The position numbers were made by a program, and so were the translations under genes. A DNA stretch of 42,321 nt from Clostridia bacterium (GTDB lineage Bacteria; Bacillota; Clostridia; Oscillospirales; Acutalibacteraceae): assembly GCA_017410195.1 (NCBI GenBank), contig JAFQRF010000048.1, forward strand, positions 1 through 42,321, given 5' to 3'. Shown here one piece after another: positions 7,414 through 15,354 of this stretch. The notes under the pieces were generated by a model that saw only the letters and a program-made list of their open reading frames with translations, made no database searches and was not told the origin of the DNA. How positions within the stretch are numbered: the stretch's first letter is position 1; each line of letters opens with the position of its first letter.

Positions 7414-9093
7414 TTATTTCACCTTTACTCTGAAAATTCTTATTCCGTGCGCAGGAACTCCTGCTTCCAATTTATCGGTAATATTTTTTATCTTTCCGTT
7501 CCAAAGATCACGCGCAACATATTCTTCCGATGCAGGTGTTGCGATAAATGATTTTGAAATAATCTCTTTCATCGTTACATTCATTCTTGAGGGCGAGCTT
7601 GCTTTATTAAAGAAACAAACTGCAAACTCGTCGTCTTCAAGGGGTTTAACAAGAATATCCTCGGCACCGTTTGTTTTTATTCTTCTGCATTGAACGCCGA
7701 GTGGATCCTGGTCAATCGCAATTACATCCTTGTTTGAAACAATTTTATATGTGGGATTTTCCGTGTCCGTCGTACCATCGGGTTTTATGAATTTTCTGAC
7801 ATCATTGCCGAGAACCAACGGAGCAGCCATCATGCACCACAGCGTAAAATGACTTTTATTTTCTTCGAAATTGAGATTTCCGTTTCCGACCTCGAGCATA
7901 TCAGGGTCATTCCACGAACCGACTCCTGCATATCTGTGAAGAAGAACATTAATTTCATATATGCCGACAATAGAAGCCCATACAGGTTTTATATCCGGTG
8001 TTGTACGCCAAAGATTCCCTGCTTTTCTGCCCCATCTCCATGGGAAATTTCTTCCCCATTCACAAATTGAATAGACTATGGGCTTTTCGGGTACGCCATT
8101 TTTTTCAGCAAATTCTTTTGTTGCTCTTTTCAGTTCTGCTCCCATATTTGTATACTGAATTGCAGCGCTGTCTTGCCTTGAAGCGACGGGATTATAAATT
8201 TTGATTGAATTAACGCCTTCTTTAAGCTTTATTTCAACCTGATGTCTTCCCTCGGGAGTAAATCCTCTTGACGGAGGAAAAACTGTTTTATAAGCGTCTG
8301 AGCCGTTAACAATGATTTCCGCATATTTATTGCTGTTGCTTTTCTTATAAACGCAGAATGTTAAAATATAATCTCCGTCTTCATCTGCAACAATGTTCTT
8401 GAATTCACAATAGCCACCTTTTGATGAAAGTCCGTCAATATATTTTCCGCTCGGTAATGATGATTCATTAACTATTTTTGCATCTCCGCTCAATACAGCT
8501 TCATCGGCAAGATAAACATTTTCATTTGATGAACCTTTTTTGGAAACCGTGATTTTTTCGATTTTCGGAGCTTTGGAAGGAATGGGAACATTATGACAGA
8601 AATCATATTTGAAATATTCAACGCCCCATTCGGCAAAGGTATCCGCATCAACCGCCTCATATCCGAGACTTGCAGGCAAATCCTCGCATGTAAGCGTTCC
8701 GTTTGAACTGTAAATACCGAGCTTCAATCCGAGATTATTTACTTTTTCAACCAAAGACTTTATTCCGTTCGGAAAAGTAACAAAATCACTCTGAAGCCTG
8801 CCGTTTTCATCTCTCATTGATGATTGCCAGCAATCATCAATATTAAGATAAATATAACCGCAGTCGGCAAGCCCGCTTTCCTTGAGTGCTTTGCCGGTTT
8901 CGTAAATCAAATCTTCGTTGATTTTATTTCTGAATGTATTCCAGCTTGACCAGCCCATAGGAGGTGTCAGAGCAGCGGAATTATCATAAACACTGTCTAC
9001 CGGATATGTGAGCCTTAATTTATTTCCTTTTATTGCTTTAAACGCTGCCGCCGCACCTGCCGCAAAAACTGCAGTTGAAAATAACTTTGACAC
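7414..9093 (-). CDS. GH27 alpha-galactosidase-type enzyme with a CBM inserted in the barrel
   Basis: About 559 aa. GH27 hallmarks are TPPMGWSSWN (43-52), NIDDCW (84-89), nucleophile Asp164 in YFKYDFC, probable acid/base Asp367 in WRTTPDI, and SWNDPDMLEVGN (393 on), then a C-terminal beta domain. It should hydrolyse alpha-galactosides, or related sugars such as beta-L-arabinopyranosides. Residues about 175-308, between the nucleophile strand and YTNMGAELKRAT, form an extra beta-rich module resembling CBM35/CBM6 (GGYCEF, DGDYILTFCVYK, VNSIKIYNP). The N-terminus has an Ala-rich hydrophobic stretch (8-18) that could be a weak membrane anchor. I prefer GTG 9093 over TTG 9099 because AGGA lies 9 nt before it but only 3 nt before the TTG. 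Confidence 0.85.
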   Translation of the reverse strand: MSKLFSTAVFAAGAAAAFKAIKGNKLRLTYPVDSVYDNSAALTPPMGWSSWNTFRNKINEDLIYETGKALKESGLADCGYIYLNIDDCWQSSMRDENGRLQSDFVTFPNGIKSLVEKVNNLGLKLGIYSSNGTLTCEDLPASLGYEAVDADTFAEWGVEYFKYDFCHNVPIPSKAPKIEKITVSKKGSSNENVYLADEAVLSGDAKIVNESSLPSGKYIDGLSSKGGYCEFKNIVADEDGDYILTFCVYKKSNSNKYAEIIVNGSDAYKTVFPPSRGFTPEGRHQVEIKLKEGVNSIKIYNPVASRQDSAAIQYTNMGAELKRATKEFAEKNGVPEKPIVYSICEWGRNFPWRWGRKAGNLWRTTPDIKPVWASIVGIYEINVLLHRYAGVGSWNDPDMLEVGNGNLNFEENKSHFTLWCMMAAPLVLGNDVRKFIKPDGTTDTENPTYKIVSNKDVIAIDQDPLGVQCRRIKTNGAEDILVKPLEDDEFAVCFFNKASSPSRMNVTMKEIISKSFIATPASEEYVARDLWNGKIKNITDKLEAGVPAHGIRIFRVKVK

Positions 9094-9108
9094 TGTCAAT
9101 CATCCTTT

Positions 9109-11058
9109 CTAATTAATCGATTTAAGATACGGTATAAAATATGTGAATCCGTCAGATTTATTGCTTTCGAAAAAAGACTCGGGACTGACTGTTTCTGTAT
9201 TGTATACAGTCATACTCTGAAGCTGATAAAGCGGCCATTCAACAGCTTGCTCCATTACAAGCTTCATAAGCTGAGATGTCATCTCCGACTTATCTGAAAA
9301 ACCGACTGCTGAACGGATATTCAATGTAATATTATCAATTTCTGCTGAGTTAATTCCTGTTTTATTATCCGAACCCATGCTGTTATAATATTCAAATTTA
9401 TCACAGGTTGGTCCGTCATAAACTCTTTCAAGCCAGAAATCGGCATTTCCCGATTTTATTGCAGCATTCTTTGTTGCTTCATCGGCAACAACAATTTCAA
9501 GATTTACACCTTTCTTCGAAAGTATATCTTTATAAGTTATAAGAAAAGTATATTCCAAATCACTCTCTTTACCGGAATAATAAACAGTAAGATTATCAAG
9601 AGGCGTTTTGCTCAGCTTACTGTAAATTGAAAAAGAATCTTCGTTATAGTAAGCCTTTGATATTTCCCCGGGATACTCATTGAATCTGATGCTGAGTGGA
9701 CTATAGACGCGGGTATAGTATGAACCTACAAGACCGTCAACAGCATTATTCGGGTTACAAATCCCCATCAAAGCCATGCGAGCGCTTAAATCAAGACTCC
9801 TTGTATTGAAAAACATTGAAATATAATAATTGCAATCATTGATAAAATACTGAACCGGAGCATCCTTCAGCTTATTTATATTTTCGGAGCTTACAACAGA
9901 TTTAATAACGTCAACCTTTCCGGATGCAACACTGTCAACAGGATTATCGCCCGATGCGGCAAGGTCAATAAACTTAATTGAACGAAATCCGATTTCTTCA
10001 CCGTAAAATTCATTTGAAAGCATTTTAACTTCTTTTTCATTGTTTTCAGCGATAATATACGGTCCGGATCCTACTGAAAAATAAGATATTTCCTTAACTT
10101 TTTCAGCTGAGCCTTTGATATAATCTGTCAAATAGCAGCTTTTCGGAATCAGCAATGCGTTAATTTCGGATATAGCATTAATATTTCGTGAATTAAAAAG
10201 AACAGAGCATGTGTAATCATTAATCTTTTTAATTCCCGATATCTCTGTTACATCTATACCATCCGTATAATTATCTTTCATATAATTTTTAAAGAGTAAT
10301 TCACGGTACCATGTTTCCGGATTATATGCATTCGGGTTATTTTCCGCTTCTGCTCGTGCAACAAGCTTGAGCCACGATTCATCAGTCGGATTTTCTGAAA
10401 TTAAATTAATTTCACTGTTATATCCGAGGTTTGAAATGTATTCTTTCCAAGTAATTCCCGAAGGAGATTTTGAATCAATGCCGTTATATTTTCCTTCAAG
10501 ATTAGTTTCTGCAAGGTACTTTGCATAATCATCAACGGAAATAGTTGTTAACGAATATTTTTCTGCAACCAAAGCTTCAATATCGGAAATTGAAGCAGCA
10601 TAGTTCTTATCATCGAAGTAATATTCTTTAAGACCAACTATATCATTGAGATACCAGTCTTTATATATTCCATCGTAGCTTGCATCTGCAATAAAATGAT
10701 AAGCAAAAATTACATCATCAATTGTAATATGTGTTCCGTCAGAAAAAAACATGTCATCATTTATTGAAACAGTATATTTAACTTGTTTTTCTCCGATAAA
10801 TTCATAGGAAATACTTCCGCTGTGATTTATAAGGGTATTATCCGTTCCTTTTACCTGTATCGGTCGGAACATCTGCGAGATAATCTCGGAATCCGCATCA
10901 CTGTCAGAATAAAAAGGATTATAATTGCCTTTCAAACCTTCGACACCGATTTTTAATTCTGAGTCATTGACGGTAAAACCGCTTATATTTTTACATCCGG
11001 GCAAAACAGCAATAATAAAACAAACCAAAAATGCAATTGCCGATTTAATTATTTTCAT
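9109..11058 (-). CDS. ABC-type peptide/nickel-family (SBP_bac_5) solute-binding lipoprotein
   Basis: A 649-aa secreted lipoprotein. The start MKIIKSAIAFLVCFIIAVLPGC gives a lipobox (LPGC, lipidated Cys22). The body has family-5 features: YNPFYSDSDADSEIISQMFRPI, the pattern INDDMFFSDGTHITIDDVIFAYHF near 95-120, and a C-terminal YQLQSMTVYNTETVSPESF. Such proteins capture oligopeptides, nickel or oligosaccharides for ABC importers. No permease or ATPase gene is in the window, so the partner is elsewhere. The longest frame starts at 11100, but ATG 11058 has AGAGG upstream and begins a proper signal peptide. The GH27 gene follows after 15 bp, which suggests an oligosaccharide ligand. Confidence 0.82.
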   Translation of the reverse strand: MKIIKSAIAFLVCFIIAVLPGCKNISGFTVNDSELKIGVEGLKGNYNPFYSDSDADSEIISQMFRPIQVKGTDNTLINHSGSISYEFIGEKQVKYTVSINDDMFFSDGTHITIDDVIFAYHFIADASYDGIYKDWYLNDIVGLKEYYFDDKNYAASISDIEALVAEKYSLTTISVDDYAKYLAETNLEGKYNGIDSKSPSGITWKEYISNLGYNSEINLISENPTDESWLKLVARAEAENNPNAYNPETWYRELLFKNYMKDNYTDGIDVTEISGIKKINDYTCSVLFNSRNINAISEINALLIPKSCYLTDYIKGSAEKVKEISYFSVGSGPYIIAENNEKEVKMLSNEFYGEEIGFRSIKFIDLAASGDNPVDSVASGKVDVIKSVVSSENINKLKDAPVQYFINDCNYYISMFFNTRSLDLSARMALMGICNPNNAVDGLVGSYYTRVYSPLSIRFNEYPGEISKAYYNEDSFSIYSKLSKTPLDNLTVYYSGKESDLEYTFLITYKDILSKKGVNLEIVVADEATKNAAIKSGNADFWLERVYDGPTCDKFEYYNSMGSDNKTGINSAEIDNITLNIRSAVGFSDKSEMTSQLMKLVMEQAVEWPLYQLQSMTVYNTETVSPESFFESNKSDGFTYFIPYLKSIN

Positions 11059-11147
11059 GGTAACAATACCTCTTATTAATATATAAATATATATTATCAT
11101 ACAAAGTCGGAAGATACAACAATTTTATCAAAAAGTTTATAAAATAA

Positions 11148-11173
11148 GCGGTATCTCCCGAAAGAGATACCGC
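11148..11173 (-). terminator. Rho-independent terminator after the SDR gene
   Basis: Perfect 10-bp arms GCGGTATCTC (11148-11157) and GAGATACCGC (11164-11173), loop of 6. On the minus strand it is followed by TTATTTTAT. It separates the SDR gene from the SBP gene, so the latter needs its own promoter in 11059-11147. Confidence 0.85.
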
Positions 11174-11184
11174 CGAAAAAATTA

Positions 11185-12732
11185 TTATTTCTGATATTCT
11201 TTGAAATCCTTGTAGATTTCTTCTGTGTATACATTATTCTCATCCTTATCATGGAGAGGATACCATACCTGAGCAAAGAAGGGGTTAACCTTTGCTTCAT
11301 CATCATATGCCCAACGGAACTTCTTCTGCTCAGCCTTTTCAAGAGTTGAGGGAAGTTCTTCGTTACACCAATGACCGCCGCGAAGAACGAGGTTAGGTGA
11401 CATCATGAATTCATGACCGTGTGCACACTTCCAAAGAACAGGTGTATACATATCAACAATCTCTGTTGCAAGGCATTCACCGCCTCTGAAAGCGGCTGCC
11501 TTCTTGAGATCTTCAATCGTGAGTGAATTGAAATCTTTGGTTTCATCATAACCGTGGTCAAGAACACGAGCATTTGCGGGGTTATCGTCGGGACGGTAAA
11601 CCTTTACCTTGCTCCAATCGCTGCCGATTGAATTCCATTTTTCCATCGAACCGACATAAGCGTTGATTCTGGGAGTAACATTGTTTGCTTTCCACCAAAG
11701 AGTACCGTAAACGGGTGTCTGAGCAATCTTCTTCATGAAAGGTTTAACAGCAAATGCGAAGGGCTTTGCAAGCTTTGCAAGCTTGTAGAACCATTCAACT
11801 CTGTTCATAACACTCTTGAAGTAATCTTCAATGGGCATATTTGCACGGAAATGACAGTAGCTTTCAAGAACATCTGAGTCAAGATACCACTGACCGTGGA
11901 AGTTTCTTGTGATGAACCAATCGGGATCAAAAAGCTTTCTGGGATCGCCAAGTCCGAGACCATATTTACCAAGAAGGAGCTTTTCAAACTCGAAGTTTGT
12001 GATTCTGTACTGAGCACCGGAACCAATGTTATAGAATCGTCTCCAGAATTCCTCAGGAATATCATCACCACAAACATTTACGAGAAGACGGCCCGAATCT
12101 TCAACGGTTGCCCATTCAAGAACGCCGTTAATAACAACGTGATACATAATGGGTTCCATATTCTTAACAATTTCGGGATAAAGAATACCTGACTGACGAA
12201 GCGATACCCAATGTTTAAGACCCGACTCTGCAAAAACAGCCTCAGCAAGAACCTTTGATGTTGCATAGTGGTCATAAACGCTGATTTTGATGGGGTCACC
12301 GGTACGTGCCCAATGAATGGGATCATCTCTTTCGCCTGTTTCAGCAACAGTACCGATATAAACAACCTTAATGTCGTCTGCATTGGGCTGTGCCTTAACG
12401 GCAGCAACTATGTTTTTTGCAGCTCCGACATTTGTTTTGATTGTGTTGATGGGATAATAGTCAGCCGAGGGAGAAACCATACCGCCGACATGAAGAACGT
12501 AATCAGCACCGGTTACGCATTCAAGAACACTTTCGTAATTCTTGAGGTCGCCCCAAACGACTTTAACGGAAGGATCGTTCATATAAGGAGCAAACTTTTT
12601 TCTGTTCTTTTCGCTGTCACGAAGAAGAACAACGATGTTGAACTGGTTCTTCTTAGCATAGAACTGCTGGAAGCCTTCCCAACCCATTGTGCCTGATGCA
12701 CCGGTAAGGAATACAGTCTTTTTGAGTGCCAT
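11185..12732 (-). CDS. Extended SDR (NAD-dependent epimerase/dehydratase) with zinc-ribbon-like C-terminal tail
   Basis: About 515 aa. An N-terminal Rossmann domain carries TGASGTMG (10-17). The SDR active-site pair YATSK follows VYDH, and VYIGTVAET supplies the Ser/Thr region. This half (1 to about 330) should oxidise, epimerise or dehydrate a nucleotide sugar or similar alcohol. The C-terminal 180 residues are not part of a normal SDR. They contain WKCAHGHEFMMSP, then LRGGHWC near 434-456, giving potential metal ligands Cys, His, His and Cys, like the treble-clef domains with W-x-C-x2-GH. The longer start at 12747 is a TTG inside the Shine-Dalgarno GGAGGA; ATG 12732 is preferred. Function unknown; the SDR fold is firm. 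Confidence 0.8.
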   Translation of the reverse strand: MALKKTVFLTGASGTMGWEGFQQFYAKKNQFNIVVLLRDSEKNRKKFAPYMNDPSVKVVWGDLKNYESVLECVTGADYVLHVGGMVSPSADYYPINTIKTNVGAAKNIVAAVKAQPNADDIKVVYIGTVAETGERDDPIHWARTGDPIKISVYDHYATSKVLAEAVFAESGLKHWVSLRQSGILYPEIVKNMEPIMYHVVINGVLEWATVEDSGRLLVNVCGDDIPEEFWRRFYNIGSGAQYRITNFEFEKLLLGKYGLGLGDPRKLFDPDWFITRNFHGQWYLDSDVLESYCHFRANMPIEDYFKSVMNRVEWFYKLAKLAKPFAFAVKPFMKKIAQTPVYGTLWWKANNVTPRINAYVGSMEKWNSIGSDWSKVKVYRPDDNPANARVLDHGYDETKDFNSLTIEDLKKAAAFRGGECLATEIVDMYTPVLWKCAHGHEFMMSPNLVLRGGHWCNEELPSTLEKAEQKKFRWAYDDEAKVNPFFAQVWYPLHDKDENNVYTEEIYKDFKEYQK

Positions 12733-12847
12733 TTTGAATTCCTCCAAAAAAGTAAATATTTTGACAAATTGCTACTATATTATATTAACATATTTATATT
12801 TATAAATCAATAACTATTTTAATGAAAAATGTATATTTTTACATCTG

Positions 12848-13768
12848 TTAACAGATATCAAACATTTCTTTAAACATTTTCTCAATTGTATACATCTGCT
12901 TTATCTCTTTTTGTCTGCCTTCTACGAATAACGATGCATCGGTTACTCTGCATTTGTATCCGATATCAACACCGCAAAGACCGAGATGATACTTTGCGTT
13001 TATGGGGTACATCTGGCATTCTGCCATAGATGCAAAAGCAAGGAAAGCCTGAACTTTTTCTGCTTTTTCGGGTTCGGTTTCATAATTTTTGCAAAGCCAT
13101 GAATAAATCTCGGGATGAAAATTTCCCATAACGCCGGAAAAGCCTGAACAGCCAGCCTGAAGCGATTCAAGTAATGTTGCGGAATTAGCGTTATAAATTT
13201 TAAGTCCGAGTCCTTCAACAGCTTTAAGCTTTTCTTTTATGAGTTCAATACGGCAGCAAGTGTCTTTAAGAAATTTAAGTCTGCCGTCAAGTGCGCACTG
13301 TCTTAATGTTTCGGGCATCATAAGTCTTTTATAAGGATAAGGACATTCATAAATGCCGAGACTTACTTCAGGAATTGAAGAAACCATTTTCTCATAATTT
13401 TTTAAAAAGACGGAATCGTCCTCGTCTTCTTTTGCAAAACGGTTAGCAATAAATACATATGCATCTATGCCTTCGTTTATAAATGCATTTGCCTCATAAA
13501 TTTGTCTGTCAAGGTCATCTGCTGTATGACCAGAAGCAACAATATTCATGTTTGAGGGCTTGTTTTTCATAATGAATTTGAGAAGCTCAAGTCTTTCCTC
13601 AAACGAAAGATAAAAAATCTCACTTGACTGACATATTGCAAAAACACCGTCAACCTTATTGTTATACCATTCAAGAATTTGCAGTACGCCGTTATAGTCA
13701 ATTTTGTTATCATCGGTAAACGGAGTTACCATTGTCGGGTATACACCGTTGGGAATATTCTTAATCAT
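12848..13768 (-). CDS. DHDPS/N-acetylneuraminate lyase family class I aldolase
   Basis: A 306-aa (beta/alpha)8 protein of usual family length. The N-terminus IPNGVYPTMVTPF is diagnostic. Schiff-base Lys168 (LKFLKDTCC) and the Tyr140 equivalent (GIYECPYPYK) are present. The usual GTTGE phosphate/pyruvate loop is CQSSE (46-50), a divergent form. It should make or split a pyruvate adduct (sialic acid, dihydrodipicolinate or a keto-deoxy sugar acid), but the changed loop prevents choosing. A true DapA is usually closer to consensus, and dapB is 13 kb away. AGGAG lies 9 nt before ATG 13768; the longer frame to 13846 would run through the sigF terminator. Confidence 0.82.
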   Translation of the reverse strand: MIKNIPNGVYPTMVTPFTDDNKIDYNGVLQILEWYNNKVDGVFAICQSSEIFYLSFEERLELLKFIMKNKPSNMNIVASGHTADDLDRQIYEANAFINEGIDAYVFIANRFAKEDEDDSVFLKNYEKMVSSIPEVSLGIYECPYPYKRLMMPETLRQCALDGRLKFLKDTCCRIELIKEKLKAVEGLGLKIYNANSATLLESLQAGCSGFSGVMGNFHPEIYSWLCKNYETEPEKAEKVQAFLAFASMAECQMYPINAKYHLGLCGVDIGYKCRVTDASLFVEGRQKEIKQMYTIEKMFKEMFDIC

Positions 13769-13790
13769 TTCAGTCACTCCTAAAAAATAC

Positions 13791-13820
13791 AATAAGCGGC
13801 AGATAACCGCCGCTTTTAGT
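13791..13820 (-). terminator. Rho-independent terminator of the spoIIA operon
   Basis: On the minus strand AGCGGC-GGTTATCT-GCCGCT is followed by TATTGTATTTTTT. It lies between the sigF stop (13849) and the aldolase Shine-Dalgarno site. Confidence 0.8.
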
Positions 13821-13848
13821 TTAATATTAATAAAAAGTTTTGTCAATG

Positions 13849-14514
13849 CTATGTTGTTAATTTTTTTCTTATTATTTCAAGAACAGCTTTTTCACGTCTT
13901 GAAACCTGAACCTGAGTCATGCCAAGCTGTAACGCAGTTTTTGACTGAGTCATACCGGAATAATATCTCAGTTCAATCATTTTTCTGTCTTTTTCTTCAA
14001 GTGACATCAAAACCTGTTCAAGTGCAAGCGAATCGGAAATTTTCTTTTCGGGAGAATCAACGGGAATATCAAGCTGACTTTCGCTCTCGTCGACTCCCGT
14101 CAGCGACATAACCGGCATGGAAACATTCAGAAGCATCGCCGCTTCCGTTGAATCAATTTTCATTTTTTCGGCAAGCTCGTTAACAGTCGGTTCTCTTCCC
14201 ATCAATGCGGCAAGCTCTTCACGCACAGCAAGAGCTGTTCTTGACTTTTCTTTCAAGGTTCTTCCGATTTTCACTGCGCCGCCGTCACGGAAAATCCTTT
14301 TTATTTCGCCGAGAATAACGGGAACGGCATAGGTTGAAAATGAAAAGCCCTTTGATTCATCAAAATTGTTTGCAGCTTTAATCAAACCGACACAGCCCGC
14401 CTGAAAAAGATCATCATACTCAACACCCCTGCCCTTGAACCTGTTTGCACACGCATGAACCAAACCAAGGTTTTTTTCAACAACCTTATTTCTTTCGAAG
14501 TTAACTTCTGTCAT
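13849..14514 (-). CDS. sigF: RNA polymerase sigma factor SigF (forespore)
   Basis: A 221-aa sigma-70-type factor. Region 2 is NLGLVHACANRFKGRGVEYD then DLFQAGCVGLIKAANNFD, with FSFSTYAVPVILGEIKRIFRD. Region 4 at the C-terminus includes RYYSGMTQSKTALQLGMTQVQVSR. The order spoIIAA-spoIIAB-sigF is diagnostic for the forespore sigma, held inactive by SpoIIAB until asymmetric division. The longest frame starts at 14547, but ATG 14514 has GGAG 8 nt upstream and lies inside the spoIIAB end (14-nt overlap), so translation is coupled to that of its anti-sigma factor. A terminator follows. Confidence 0.95.
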   Translation of the reverse strand: MTEVNFERNKVVEKNLGLVHACANRFKGRGVEYDDLFQAGCVGLIKAANNFDESKGFSFSTYAVPVILGEIKRIFRDGGAVKIGRTLKEKSRTALAVREELAALMGREPTVNELAEKMKIDSTEAAMLLNVSMPVMSLTGVDESESQLDIPVDSPEKKISDSLALEQVLMSLEEKDRKMIELRYYSGMTQSKTALQLGMTQVQVSRREKAVLEIIRKKLTT

Positions 14515-14950
14515 CAGTTGCACTCCGTCCGCTGAATATTTTTTCAAGAGTAACGGTTGTACCTTTTCCGGGTTTTGATTTAACTTTTATCTTATCGCAG
14601 AAACTTTCCATAACTGCAAAACCGAGACCTGCCCGTTCACCTCCGAGCGTAGTGTAAAGAGGCTCCATTGCTTTTTCAACATCTTCAATACCTTTACCTT
14701 TATCTTTTATTTTTACTTTAAATTTTCCGTTTTCATAAATAGCGGCATATATGTAAATTTTCCCTACACAATCGGGATAAGCATGAACAATGCAATTTGT
14801 AACAGCTTCGCTGACAGCGGTTTTTATATCCGAAATTTCTTCTACATTCGGATCAAGCTGAGCCGCAAAAGCAGCAACGGTTGCTCTTGCAAAAGATTCA
14901 TTAACCGAACGGCTTTCCAATTCAAGTTTTATTGTATTAACAGGTTTCAT
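14501..14950 (-). CDS. spoIIAB: Anti-sigma F factor SpoIIAB (serine kinase)
   Basis: A 149-aa GHKL-type ATPase/kinase of usual length. The N box is AVSEAVTNCIVHAYPD, the G1 box IKDKGKGIEDVEKA, and the G2 box GGERAGLGFAVMESFCD. It binds and silences SigF and phosphorylates SpoIIAA on Ser. Its last 14 nt overlap sigF and it begins 13 bp after spoIIAA. GGAGG precedes the ATG at 14950. Nothing unusual. Confidence 0.96.
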   Translation of the reverse strand: MKPVNTIKLELESRSVNESFARATVAAFAAQLDPNVEEISDIKTAVSEAVTNCIVHAYPDCVGKIYIYAAIYENGKFKVKIKDKGKGIEDVEKAMEPLYTTLGGERAGLGFAVMESFCDKIKVKSKPGKGTTVTLEKIFSGRSATDDRS

Positions 14951-14963
14951 ATATATTCCTCCG

Positions 14964-15275
14964 TTATTTCGTTTTTAAAGTAACTAATTTTTCAAGTCCC
15001 GCAAGCTTCATCATCGTGTAAAGCCTGCCTGACAGATTAATAACTTCAACATTTGCACCGCAGCTTTCCGCAATTCTGTATCTGCCGAGAACAAAGCCTA
15101 TTCCCGAACTGTCCATAAATGTAACATCACCGAAATCAATCCTTATATTTGAAGCAAGAGATGACTGTATCGCATCATCGGCTTCAAGTCTTAACGCAGC
15201 GGCATTATGATGGTCTATTTCACCGCTGAGAGCAATTGTAAGTCTCATCGGTGTTGAAGTAATATTTATTGACAT
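14964..15275 (-). CDS. spoIIAA: Anti-anti-sigma factor SpoIIAA (STAS domain)
   Basis: A 103-aa STAS protein. The phosphoacceptor motif is FMDSSGIGFVLGRY (Ser57 as the probable phosphorylated residue), and LSGEIDHHNA is typical for SpoIIAA. When unphosphorylated it frees SigF from SpoIIAB. The start at ATG 15275 has AGGAGTG 5 nt upstream. The longest frame, to 15353, would run through the folC terminator (15297-15326) and is rejected. First gene of the operon. A terminator hairpin lies directly upstream of its Shine-Dalgarno site. Confidence 0.95.
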   Translation of the reverse strand: MSINITSTPMRLTIALSGEIDHHNAAALRLEADDAIQSSLASNIRIDFGDVTFMDSSGIGFVLGRYRIAESCGANVEVINLSGRLYTMMKLAGLEKLVTLKTK

Positions 15276-15296
15276 AATTTCACTCCTAAAAAAATA

Positions 15297-15326
15297 AAAT
15301 CCCTTACCACATAGGATAAGGGATTT
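15297..15326 (-). terminator. Terminator after folC, directly upstream of spoIIAA
   Basis: AAATCCCTTA (15317-15326 on minus) pairs with TAAGGGATTT (15297-15306), followed on minus by TATTTTTTT and then at once by the AGGAG of spoIIAA. Confidence 0.85.
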
Positions 15327-15354
15327 AAAATAAAAAATTTGTTGAATTATCAAT

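Noticed and set aside
6147-13768. A sialic-acid catabolic operon (sialidase fold, NAL-type aldolase, transporter)
   Set aside because: No nanE, nanK, nagA or nagB is present, the aldolase loop is divergent, and terminators split the genes into separate transcripts.
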